Assembly (NCBI GenBank): GCA_019614645.1
Contig: JABWDB010000005.1
Span: 13,009,001-13,073,000 of the forward strand
Source: Stratiolaelaps scimitus
Taxonomy: Eukaryota > Arthropoda > Arachnida > Mesostigmata > Laelapidae
Direction of reading: 5' to 3'
Length of the DNA: 64,000 nt
In this document: piece by piece, positions 30,201 to 38,345 of the stretch
How the letters are laid out: each line of letters starts with the position of its first letter
Position numbering within the stretch: the first letter of the stretch is position 1
Notes under the pieces: generated by a model
What the model was told of the DNA's origin: nothing
The model's database searches: none
The model's input: only the letters and a program-made list of their open reading frames with translations
Program-made: the position numbers and the translations under genes

Positions 30201-33062
30201 CCACCAGCCGATATATCTCCCTTAAGGAAATCCACTAGATCTCAAGCGTTTTCGAATGAACTCGGTTCGAGGCCGCTTTCGGCCGACGCAGGTTAGACAG
30301 CCTCATGAACGTGTATTTTTTATAGTGTTTGACCTGATCTTGCTTGGGCCGGCTTACGAGACCCTCTAGCCATTCATATAGCTGTTATATGACTATAATG
30401 CTGGAAGGGTCACTTGTTCATTCAAAAACGTCCGCTCGTAAACGTAACCTCCAAGAGCTTTAACATCGCGCTAGAAAACGCCGGAGCGTAAACCTTTTTG
30501 AACAGCACCTTCATTACCTATGACAATGCTATTCACCGCACCTCTACAACAACTCACCCGCCCAGTCACTCGATATCCCTATTGCCGTGGCTACATAACC
30601 AAGTGCCATGTTATGTTCCCTCCTGTACACCGTAACACAATGTCGAGGGGGACAAGCCTGGTTGTATTAGACTACGTAGAGGCTAATCATTAACGAAGGA
30701 GACGTGCCTGCGTACGAAACACGTGTCGACACTAAACTAGCATATCATACATTGGCAGAAGAGACGGGGCGATATCAGAGTGCAGTGCATCCTTGTGGGG
30801 CGCCGTAGTCTATAACACTATGTTTCTCGAGTAGATTCGGTAACTGATAACGACTTGTTGTCAATGACACTGTACAAGCTTTGAAGATCACGTGATATCG
30901 ATGCAAACTGACATATACCAGAGTAGAAATGTGGACTAAGACGGAGTATGCGCACTGAGCTTGATAGCGGGCCTTCCGAAATAAAAATAAAATCGCTCCC
31001 GCATCTCCCCATAGCCGTCCCTATAAACTGGTTATCATGTGTGTGAAAACGATAATAATCGATTCTGCTATTCTATTCGCCAATGCGCTAAGGGAGTGGC
31101 CGTTGAGTGGCCAGCTGTCTCTGCCTACAACCGTCACCCACGTTTGACGTCTAGACCGCTTGTCGTCGCTCCCTCTCTCATGCTCAGTTTGGTTACGATT
31201 CTTGTCGATTCTTGTCTTCTCGCTAGATGCAACGTCTAATCGATCCATCAACGAGAGTTGTCAACAATAACAAACAACCATTGACCGATGTTCAATGCCA
31301 TTCCAACACCTTGACAATCACCCCTCGTTGTGTTGAAGAGACAGGCGGGAACATACACACCGCCCCCGCCGCCCCCGACCCCCCCCCCCCGGACTCATCT
31401 CTCCCTTGACCCCGCAGATATTTTTACCCTCAAATGCTGCTCGAATCGTAGTCATGCACATGTGTTAGGGTTGGTCGGAGGAGGAGTGTTTTTTTCTTTA
31501 AGATTTCGCACACCCTCTCAGTTTGGGTGACACCGGAATGGTAATTTTTCCAACTCGCGACAAACGTGTAGCGATATTTTTCTGCTTGGCGGGAACATTT
31601 CAAATGGAGACTATTATTGAAAACATTTCACATAACGAAGGTGTCATTTCAAGTGATCTGTGTTGCTGTTGCTGCTTGTCACGTAAACTAAGTAGAGCTA
31701 TTCGCTTGACGAGTAATCGTACTTCCTGCCAGATTCCGCGCATGGTTCTTGACCAGAGTTGTCGTTCTATTCTTCCCGGCGTTGTTGTCGCTGTCGTAGA
31801 GTTGTCGTTGTTGCTGTTGGTGTTCTTGCGTAATGTCCAGGACGAATTTTTTGCTGCATAACGATTTCATTATCGCGTGCGCTTTTATGTATATATATAT
31901 ATATACATATATATTTGCTTTTTTCTGCTCCGCATGATTGTCTTGTCCATCCGCGTCGTCAGTGGTCGTTTAGGAGACGCTCGTATAAACGAGTATATAC
32001 CTGGAATACATTGAGAAGACACCTTTAGATTATGTACCACTTAGCCTTGGTGCAATACCAAATGTCTGTTACTAACTCGAAATGAACCTTTTACAACCAA
32101 TCAAACGGAATTGCGCCAAGCACAATCAATCTATTAAGATAGTTGTTGTAGTTGTAGTAGTTGCACTCGTCTGAAACTCGCACATAATTAAGAAGATCAA
32201 ATGACATACTTCTTAACTGAAAGCGAACCGCAGGGGAAGAGGGTAGCGCAAAGAGAAAGCCCTGTAGAAGCATGGTGAAAATGTGTCCACAAAATTCGTA
32301 TCCATCCGTTTCGTATCCTCCTAGTGACCTGCGGGCTGCCTAAAGCAAATTTGTTTGATTTTATATACGATTAGCAAACGTTTTAGTTCTCCCTTTTGGG
32401 TCAATGCGATCACTTTTTATGAAGAATGTGTGCTCCTCATATATATATATATATAGGATATCGTGCAATAGAGAATGGTGTGATCAAATAATTTCGGTGA
32501 TTACAGAACTCGGACAAATCTATGTCAATTATTGATGTAGTTCTATGACTTTTGACATAGCGAGATTCAAGTTTATATATATATATCGAGATTGGCCCAT
32601 CGAGAAAGGCCAACTATGTCTTGGCTTCTTTTTAGATGTGTGTATATATAGGCTTGAATCTCGCTACTACAGCAATAATTGAGATAAATCTGTGCGAGTT
32701 CTGTAATCACCGACATCATTTGGTCACACACATTCTCTATTGTACGTTATCATCACTCCAACGTTCACCTTTACCACCTAGCTTTCAGCTGATTTTTTTC
32801 CCCTGCCGTAACAAATTTCCAATCAACTGCATGGTCAATTATGGTGTTTTTTCCTGTAAATTTTATATCGCGTGTAGCTATTTTTAATTTCGACCTTGTT
32901 TTTTTTTGCCCACTTTTTTTCAAGTTTCGTTTTTCCTTGATTTTTCGTTGTCGTGGTGACCTTGTTTTCATTTCTTGCTTTCCTCCCCAGTACGATCATC
33001 TCGGAGCGTCCTCACGTCCCTACCAGCAGAAGGTGCCCACCGCTCCGACGATGTATGCGTAA
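2010..33062 (+). CDS. Tweety family (TTYH) membrane protein, 11 coding exons
   Basis: Coding join: 2010-2174, 11977-12137, 15709-15893, 16135-16513, 16893-17067, 17635-17782, 18254-18350, 19601-20233, 21966-22076, 25443-25509, 32991-33062; 2193 nt, 730 residues. Every junction has GT..AG and matching phase. Tweety proteins are five-pass plasma-membrane proteins, reported as volume- or calcium-linked anion channels, with channel function disputed from later structures. Seen here: membrane segments near 57-81, 99-118, 229-250, 254-276 and 406-428; NxS/T sites in the first large extracellular loop (NHT in exon 3, NAT at 175, NIS at 192); cysteines 288, 315, 384 and 399 in the second loop, matching the family's two-disulphide pattern; YLE-SVGIL across the exon 1/2 junction, as in insect tweety. 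The cytoplasmic tail (438-730) is longer than in vertebrate TTYHs (about 450-535 residues in total) and ends with a PPAY motif. The start ATG has A at -3. Family assignment is firm; ion selectivity cannot be judged. Confidence 0.93.
6178..6219. repeat. (TAA)n microsatellite
   Basis: About 42 bp of nearly uninterrupted TAA/AAT units in tweety intron 1. It gives rise to artificial poly-Asn and poly-Tyr frames. Confidence 0.9.
6390..6410. repeat. Short palindrome, 10-bp arms
   Basis: GCGTATGCAT, a single G, then ATGCATACGC: perfect 10-bp arms with a one-base centre, in intron 1. It could be a dimeric factor site or chance. Confidence 0.6.
9873..9912. repeat. (TA)n microsatellite
   Basis: TA dinucleotide run broken once by TGTA, within tweety intron 1. 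Confidence 0.85.
11977..12137 (+). CDS. tweety coding exon 2 (residues 56-109), TM1 and start of TM2
   Basis: The acceptor is ..aactttacag|AGT and the exon continues phase 0 from exon 1. It encodes the first membrane helix (57-81), a Cys-rich turn (CRCCD), a KKKKR basic cytoplasmic loop and most of the second helix. It ends TG|gtaaga in phase 2; read-through gives an immediate TAA. Confidence 0.92.
12211..12340. repeat. Long (AAT)n microsatellite
   Basis: About 130 bp of TAA/AAT/ATA units with a few TAT slips, starting 74 bp downstream of the exon 2 donor. It is the longest trinucleotide tract in the window. Confidence 0.95.
14922..14960. repeat. (TTA)n microsatellite
   Basis: ATT/TTA units with minor interruptions inside tweety intron 2. 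A similar short run lies near 14670-14695. Confidence 0.8.
15184..15222 (-). mobile_element. SINE 3' tail fragment
   Basis: Shares GGGCTGAC..CAGCCAACATTTAACGTCC (as read on +) with the tails of the tRNA-derived SINE copies at 47511-47713 and near 28.7 and 30.1 kb. The tRNA-like head is missing, so this is a 5'-truncated or decayed copy lying antisense in tweety intron 2. Confidence 0.65.
15709..15893 (+). CDS. tweety coding exon 3 (residues 109-171)
   Basis: The acceptor ..actttttag|C completes Cys109. It encodes the end of TM2 (GALSLGLFG) and much of the first extracellular loop, including the LFGND block and an NHT glycosylation sequon. It ends TCA G|gtgagc in phase 1. Confidence 0.92.
16014..16035. 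repeat. (TA)n microsatellite in the 241-bp intron 3
   Basis: A TA run inside the shortest tweety intron (15894-16134). A second AT-rich patch at about 16077-16095 lies just before the exon 4 polypyrimidine tract. Confidence 0.85.
16135..16513 (+). CDS. tweety coding exon 4 (residues 171-297), TM3 and TM4
   Basis: The acceptor is ..cctattccag|CA. It encodes the second half of extracellular loop 1 with NAT (175) and NIS (192) sequons, then TM3 (229-250) and a short RHSR turn. TM4 (254-276) follows, then the start of loop 2 with Cys288 in an ADFCFNP context. It ends CG|gtaagg in phase 2. Confidence 0.95.
16514..16892 (+). other. tweety intron 4 (379 bp)
   Basis: Phase 2 intron with GT-AG borders and no other feature seen. 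The acceptor is ..aaaatttctag|C. Confidence 0.9.
16893..17067 (+). CDS. tweety coding exon 5 (residues 297-355)
   Basis: Encodes the middle of extracellular loop 2: an acidic/polar stretch, the EYYMTC block with Cys315, and a helix-forming segment. It ends CAG|gtaatc in phase 0. Confidence 0.93.
17068..17634 (+). other. tweety intron 5 (567 bp)
   Basis: Phase 0 intron. No repeat or exon-like stretch is seen beyond a strong acceptor pyrimidine tract (ttgcttctcctgcag). Confidence 0.9.
17635..17782 (+). CDS. tweety coding exon 6 (residues 356-405)
   Basis: Encodes an amphipathic helix and the LVEC...YI..MDAIC block with Cys384 and Cys399. These are the cysteines expected to pair with Cys315 and Cys288. 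It ends GAA G|gtacga in phase 1. Confidence 0.93.
17783..18253 (+). other. tweety intron 6 (471 bp)
   Basis: Phase 1 intron. It has a (TC)n stretch near 18194-18209, upstream of the acceptor ctgcccttttcag, and no sign of an extra exon. Confidence 0.9.
18254..18350 (+). CDS. tweety coding exon 7 (residues 405-437), TM5
   Basis: Encodes the fifth membrane helix (406-428) followed by HTWIHIRSR, the usual membrane-exit motif of the family. It ends CG|gtgaga in phase 2. Confidence 0.93.
18351..19600 (+). other. tweety intron 7 (1250 bp)
   Basis: Phase 2 intron, T-rich, with a TTATTA tract near 18680-18712. No exon-like stretch is seen. Confidence 0.85.
19601..20233 (+). CDS. tweety coding exon 8 (residues 437-648), disordered cytoplasmic tail
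   Basis: The acceptor ..catttcccag|T completes Arg437. The 633-nt exon is GC-rich and encodes an Ala/Gly/Pro/His/Ser-rich cytoplasmic region with no recognisable fold. Local features are an early DDEGR acidic patch, an HHNHDNH run near the middle, and Pro-rich SPPAHPPRPP near the end. It ends TC|gtgagc in phase 2. Retention of the following intron would stop translation at once, giving a tail without the PPAY motif. Confidence 0.88.
20234..21965 (+). other. tweety intron 8 (1732 bp)
   Basis: T-rich with (TA)n runs near 20390-20500, a GAGAGA stretch near 21880, and no further exon detected. Confidence 0.85.
20471..20504. repeat. (TA)n microsatellite
   Basis: An uninterrupted TA run in tweety intron 8, followed by an imperfect AT-rich extension. 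Confidence 0.9.
21966..22076 (+). CDS. tweety coding exon 9 (residues 648-685)
   Basis: The acceptor ..ttcgccag|G joins in phase with exon 8 and the donor CG|gtaaaa is in phase 2. It encodes a polar, acidic tail segment with PEAEP and SRDEQWHSDPGQYYR. The phase match on both sides and the absence of stops support it. It has no family motif of its own. Confidence 0.82.
22077..25442 (+). other. tweety intron 9 (3366 bp)
   Basis: Phase 2 intron with no convincing exon. A GAGAGA tract lies near 22478-22490. A short (TA)n run near 24600-24620 is part of an AT-rich patch. Confidence 0.8.
25443..25509 (+). CDS. tweety coding exon 10 (residues 685-707)
   Basis: The acceptor ..cctttcag|G restores phase from exon 9. 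The 67-nt microexon encodes SSRANGRED.. and ends PPPA|gtaagt in phase 0. Its last four residues supply the proline half of the PPAY motif. Confidence 0.82.
26586..26622. repeat. (TA)n microsatellite
   Basis: A TA run with one TGTA interruption in tweety intron 10. Confidence 0.9.
27216..27245. repeat. (TA)n microsatellite
   Basis: A pure TA run. A shorter one follows a poly-A stretch at about 27120-27143. Confidence 0.9.
27538..27585. repeat. (CT)n followed by (TAAC)n
   Basis: A CTCT tract runs directly into repeated CTAA units in intron 10: two adjacent simple repeats of different unit length. Confidence 0.85.
28664..28730 (-). mobile_element. SINE 3' tail fragment
   Basis: Contains AATCAATTTTCTGGG then TGACCCACAGCCAACAT and ACGTCCACGG on +. 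This nearly matches the tail of the complete copy at 47511-47713, including the flanking AATCAATTTTCTGGG. No tRNA-like head is visible. It lies antisense in tweety intron 10. Confidence 0.75.
29633..29694. repeat. Perfect 62-bp palindrome with a (TA)n core
   Basis: Arms begin ATTGGCCTTGTTGTATACC and end with its exact reverse complement; the centre is an uninterrupted TA run. Non-TA arms are about 19-20 bp on each side. The perfect symmetry stops abruptly at both ends. It may be a small palindromic element or the product of template switching at a TA tract. Confidence 0.9.
30127..30180 (-). mobile_element. SINE 3' tail fragment
   Basis: TCGGGCTGAC followed by CAACATTTAACGTCCACGGTAC on + matches the shared tail of the tRNA-derived SINE family. 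No head is present. It lies antisense in tweety intron 10. Confidence 0.7.
31888..31913. repeat. (TA)n microsatellite
   Basis: TA run with one ACAT interruption in intron 10. Confidence 0.85.
32458..32750. mobile_element. Foldback element with a reverse-transcriptase fragment in its loop
   Basis: Left arm 32458-32571 and right arm 32653-32750 are inverted copies, about 85-90% alike over roughly 97 aligned bases by eye. Matching blocks include CAATAGAGAATG, TCGGTGATTACAGAACTCG and AGCGAGATTCAAG. The left arm has an extra 17 bp near 32541-32557. The 81-bp loop carries TA runs on both sides of a 52-bp segment (32586-32637). That segment is nearly identical to the start of the reverse-transcriptase remnant at 44.76 kb. 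The element sits 240 bp upstream of the last tweety exon. No transposase or target duplication was found. Confidence 0.8.
32991..33062 (+). CDS. tweety coding exon 11 (residues 708-730), C-terminus and stop
   Basis: The acceptor ..tgctttcctccccag|TAC supplies Tyr708 and completes PPAY with exon 10. The exon encodes YDHLGASSRPYQQ.. and ends PTMYA with TAA at 33060-33062. The phase 0 match and strong pyrimidine tract support it. A PY motif near the C-terminus fits the family, where TTYH2 and TTYH3 bind the ubiquitin ligase Nedd4-2. Confidence 0.85.
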   Translation, partial: YDHLGASSRPYQQKVPTAPTMYA

Positions 33063-35057
33063 ATCAAAAATGCAAACGTAAACACAAACAAAAAAAAGAG
33101 AGAGGTCTCGAAATCCCGGAGCGAATCATCAACTATCTACTTATGCAGAGGCCTGCACAGCTGTACGAGTGCGCTTTGTTTAGCCCATTGGAGTCATTGG
33201 CTGAGTGAGCACTAATGGAGCACTACAAAGAGCGGCTACGACAGTTGGGTGCATCTCGTCGGGTGCATGAGGAACTATGGCCACTGTGGAGCGCGACCCA
33301 TTTGTGCGATCGAAGCCAGAGTATCATAATAACGACCCAATAGTATACTTGTTGCCTGGAGTTCAGCAGATGCCTATACCTCTCACATATATATATATAT
33401 ATTTAGTATAGCAACTTGTAGATACATGCGCAGTGAGGTCACTGCTTGTGTTCTGTTTTCTCAGTGAAATTTTCTTAAGCAAATACGGTCTCATTTACTT
33501 GATGTCAGTTTATAAACAATGGAGAGAGAGGGAAAGAGAGAGAGAGAAAGAAGGAGGGGATTTGCTCAGTGCCCATTTGTTCAACATTGGGATGCATCGA
33601 TTAAGTTTAAAGTTTACACAAGTAACATGTACATGTACAGCAAGTAAGCATCGAAAGTCTCAAATCAGTTCACTAATCGAAGTCCATGAGTCGTGCAACC
33701 AATCGCTTCGATCGCAGAGGGTGGCCAAATTTCGACAGTATTATTTGTGGCTGTGTCAGAAACGACAACGCTCGCTCGAAGCATGCCGCCGTCTTGTTGT
33801 CGTCTTGCGCTCAAATTGGCTGGTCACCTCCCCTTTCCAGCATCTGATCGATCCTCTGCAGCCTCCGCATATTTCATTCCGACCAAGGTGTAAGTGGACA
33901 CTAGAGTTAAGACCGAAGATCGACAACAACCACCACAACAACAACAAAACAAACGAATTACAAACAAAATATTCGGATATAATGAGAGACGGGGCGAGAA
34001 AGAGAGAGAGAGAGGGAGAGAGATATAAAGAGATATGTAGAACCGAAAATAATGCAGAATAATTTGGCGATTCGTCTGGCTATCCACCCGGGATTATAAC
34101 GCGTATTATAACCCTCGATACGAATATTTTGAAACTTTATTTTATAATCCTTGGGTCGAAAGCCGCGTGCACCAATCGCTGACCACGGATGAGTAATTAA
34201 CACAAAGGTAGTTCGTAAATGTCGCTTGCTAAACCGATGAATGGATTATCTACCCAGCCTGACCGTGGTATGATAATAACCGTTGCTAATCAAATGGTGG
34301 CTGGCGATCTACTGGCTTTGTCTATGGTACTAGTCCTCCGATGTTGCGCTATCATCCATGTAGACCCAAACGACGCCCGTCGTCGATATTCACCTCATAG
34401 CCTGTGGCGATAATTTCCGGTAATGATTTCTGTCTGCTCTCATCCTGCTCGCCTTGATCCCCTTGAATAGTTACGTTATTCAATTCGATCGATGTGATTC
34501 CTCTGATTAGATGCTTCTTATTCTTCTCTCTGTAACGACATCGAGGAAATAATGCCTACTAAAGATGAACACTAACAGAGGTGCGCCTAATCTTCTCGAT
34601 CTTTTCTACCGTTTACAGCGGCATCACGTCAACACCTCGGACGGCGACCTCACCTGTGCTACCAAGTTTTAAGGAGGCGAGCAAAGCTGACGACGATGTC
34701 GTTACGGAAACGGTCGAATTCGAGTGGTAGAAACGCACGTCGAAAATCGTATTTCGCAGCCATCGTGAAGTCGATCTTGCCAACGACCGATAACCGACGA
34801 CCAGCAATAGAAACAAAACAACAAGAAAAAAAAATTGAATGGACGACTATTGTACAAAACGTGTGTGCGTGTGTACCACCTGTGTGTACAATTTGTCTAG
34901 CTGCTTCTTCGTGTCGTCTTCAGTGTTCGCCGCGAGAATGCTCGTATGACGGCCATATCATTGTCATGACGGTCATATGCGTCTCTCCGCATCAGCACAT
35001 GGTGGGCAAGTCAGAACCTCTGTGTTGTCCTGGGCGTCGCCAGGAGGATATATCTAT

Positions 35058-35062
<5 letters not shown>

Positions 35063-35119
<57 letters not shown>
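35063..35119. repeat. (TA)n microsatellite
   Basis: About 57 bp of TA with a single ACAT interruption near 35101. Confidence 0.92.
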
Positions 35120-35674
35120 AAGAAGCGAAATATACATGCGAGCAAATCACTTAACGTGACCAAGCGTGAGATACTAGACAGCAAACAACAGCAACAACTA
35201 TGACGCCGTGATGAACAGTGCAAGCCGAGCGCCCTCCTCAGTAACCATTGCCACGTCGCTATGTAGGCGCCTCTTTCTGTGCCGAGATAACCGATCATAA
35301 TCGGACCCTCCCCCGCCCAACGTGCCTGCAGCTCGTGGGCGTTTTTTTGCAAAACGACGAAACCAAGTGATCTCATTCCCCCCCACCCACCGGCCTGGAA
35401 ATGAAAGAGGCTGACCAGATGCTCCAGCTCCGTAAACGGCGCCTTCACTATCAGATCGAGAAGTAACAGAGCAGCATATGCATGCGTGTACACGTATAGC
35501 GTGTGCTGAGCATCATTATCTGCATTAATGTTGCTTCGACTCGACTGCCAACCATAGTCGTACAGTTTGCTGGACATGTGTCGAACGACGACTGTAGATG
35601 CCGCACCAGCGGTATCGGAAGAGAGAACGGTTGGAGCTTAATGGAGCGGTCAGCCACTGCTGCTACTACCACAG

Positions 35675-35706
35675 TTAGTTAGTTAGTTAGCAGCAGTTAG
35701 TTAGTT
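35675..35706. repeat. (GTTA)n tandem repeat
   Basis: GTTAGTTAGTTAG, then AGCAGTTAGTTAG: an interrupted tetranucleotide repeat. Confidence 0.8.
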
Positions 35707-38236
35707 CACCGGGCAGCAAATTCGGTGAGCGCGCCAACGCGAACGCAAGCTCAGATCGGTCGACTGGCACAGATGGAGCGCGCACCACGCGGAAGATGTT
35801 GTCGCGGCCAAAAGCGAAATTCACGTGGACAAGCCGTTACATCCTATCGCAATCGTAGAGCGCGGAACATCCAACGGAAGAGTCTCGGACGAGACGAGAG
35901 CTGCAGATCCGGCATGGAAGAATGCAATAATGGAACAACAACAGCAACAACTCGAGAAGCAAATCAATACTACAGTAACAACAACAAAAACAAGCAAGCA
36001 TGCAAGGGGACGATAAAGACCCTGCCCCCTCGGCGTCACTGCCCTCTGCAAAGGAACATACAACCGTAATAATTAGTTAGTCGTAATAATACTTGTCGTA
36101 ACAATGAATCCTCAAAAGGTTCCCTAAAGGGTGGGTCCATGGGCAATGGCCCAACGAAACCACGAGCCTACGTTCACTCACCTACCGATCTTGCACCGTA
36201 CGTAAAAATCGCACAATAATGTAAATTCGAGCGTGGCGCGCGCGGGTCGTGATTCGATCGTGTACAACTTGATACGGCGTGCTCTCGCCGATCTGTTTGA
36301 TTCTCGCTCGTTGGCGAAAATCGAACGTGGGGTAAAATGTGTTTTAATCTCTATGATTTATATGCATTCATGAAAACGTGGAATAAGTAACGTAACTCAG
36401 TGATGAAGCAACCGTGTCCAGTGTCGATGACCGGGACACCCATCCATTCGGGGCGAGGGGATTTGTGTGCCTCTATCGAAATGCGTTTTTCTTACCGGCG
36501 ACATTTCTCCGTGGTACGACGCCGTAAACATGCAAACCAATGCCCCCATACATAGACTTCCAAATAGTGAACAGGTAAATTGGCGCACGCGTAACGAAAC
36601 TGGCGGAAGACAATAGCCACATCGAAAATCCACCCGTGGCAGGTGTTCGCCGTGAAACGACTTGAGGTGCACAGCAACAAACAGCAACACAGCGAGAAAA
36701 TCTTCACTTTCACACTCGACAAATGTTCATCCCGCCCTGGTAACGGGGCCAATGAATTCGCCACCACTCGTAACCACACACGATCGACTCATAATAACGG
36801 TAACGGTAATAGTAACAATATAATCGGCGCCGTCCCGAATTTGCATGCACAATGGGATCCCGCTGTTGTTGCTGCTGCTGCGGCGGCGGCGGCGGCGACG
36901 AAGACCGTTGATATCTACCATAGCTTGTCTTCCCTTCAACCATCGTGGATGAATTGGGCCGAAAAGCCAAGATGTCAAATGTTGATAATGATGATAATAT
37001 TAGTAACAATATCGAGGCAACAGACCCCCCCCCCCCTATTTATTGCTCTCTGTCCCTCTCTAACTGAATAGCCTCCTGATGAGTAAGAACTACTAATCGG
37101 TTCAATGAAAATGGAATATATTCACGCTTGGGTAGAGTGAAGAGTGCGAGAACCACTGATCCGGAGAGATATATATGCAGGAGTATACGACACAATCAAC
37201 GACGGCCCGCTTCGACCCTTCGAGCTGTCGGAGGAAACGCTTACGTCGAACCGACTACACCGAGGTTCTCTTTTAGTGGGGCTTCATAGCCAGCAACAAT
37301 GTGAAAGGCGGCCTGTATAGCAGGCGCCACAGCGCTGCTATCACTCAGGTGTTCCTGCCGTGGGCAAAATATCGTGAACGTTCGACCTCTCGATCGTTTC
37401 TACCACGGGCCACGAGAGTGTTCGCCGAACGGCTGAACGACAATGAACTGATAACACAATCGTCACCTGTCTGCTATCATCCACGGAACGCTGTTCCTGT
37501 GGTTGGCACCGCAATCCGACCGGAATTGTGGTTAATGCCAACACACAAAGCTGGGACAAATCTATAAATTTTCCATTCACGGAGAGACCGCAGGCGATAC
37601 AGGGAGAGAGAGCGAGAGAACTTGAGCAATTATTATTATTGTTATTGTACATGCCGAAATGACGGCAACACTGTCACAAGAATGATCATTCAATCTATCT
37701 ATGTATTGTAATTCTGTGTGCTGCGCTATTCCTACTGAACCAGTTCTATCAGCATTATTTCCACTATACATTTTAGCTGTGGCAATGACGAATTCAGTTC
37801 GACTGATTGACTCGTTCGAGTGGCGGTTTACTGTTCAAAAGGAGGTGTAATTTTTTTTGTTTTTGTATAATTGCCACCAATCAGAAGGTCGAAGTCAAAC
37901 GCAGGCGGCAAATACAGTAAGCGATTGCGATTGTCATTTGTTTGCAATTGTACGAAGCGACAGCGACGAGAGGATGAGAGAGAGAGAGAGCAACATGGAT
38001 CAACAATTAGTCAGTATTACATTATATGAATGATAATTATTGATATGAGTATCTGATTATTGATATTATTATTATTATTATTATTACTACTACTACTATC
38101 ATTATTAGCGCATCAAGTGACTATGAACTCGGAGCAAAGCGAAGAGAAGGCAAAATTGATGTACTTTGTCTGATGCGTATTACGATTATGATTGCCACCA
38201 CTGTGGCATATAATGACATAAAGATGATGCTAATTA

Positions 38237-38345
38237 TGATCGGTACGACGACGACGACGACGACGATGATGAAATAATGCGAAGGGAAATACGATGATGG
38301 CAGACGTTACAAATGATGATGATGATGAAGAAGAAGACGAGGATG
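38237..38345. repeat. GACGAC / GATGAT / GAAGAA trinucleotide cluster
   Basis: Three related purine-rich trinucleotide runs within about 110 bp. They generate spurious poly-Ser and poly-Arg frames on the opposite strand. Confidence 0.8.

Larger units (their letters stand above)
25510..32990 (+). other. tweety intron 10 (7481 bp)
   Basis: Largest 3' intron, phase 0 at both ends. It holds many (TA)n tracts, (CT)n and (TAAC)n runs near 27538-27585, and a CAG/CAA-rich patch near 27990-28030. It also holds two antisense SINE tails, a perfect 62-bp palindrome and a foldback element with a reverse-transcriptase fragment just upstream of the last exon. No extra exon can be supported. Confidence 0.8.

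Noticed and set aside
33433..34062. 209-codon open frame on +
   Set aside because: Built on GAGA and CAACAA tracts giving Arg/Glu and Asn/His runs. It shows no domain and lies in the presumed 3' UTR.
35011..35577. 188-codon open frame on -
   Set aside because: The central part (LLLLDLIVKAPFTELEHLV) looks protein-like, but the frame starts and ends in low-complexity sequence and a (TA)n run. No splice partner or family was found.
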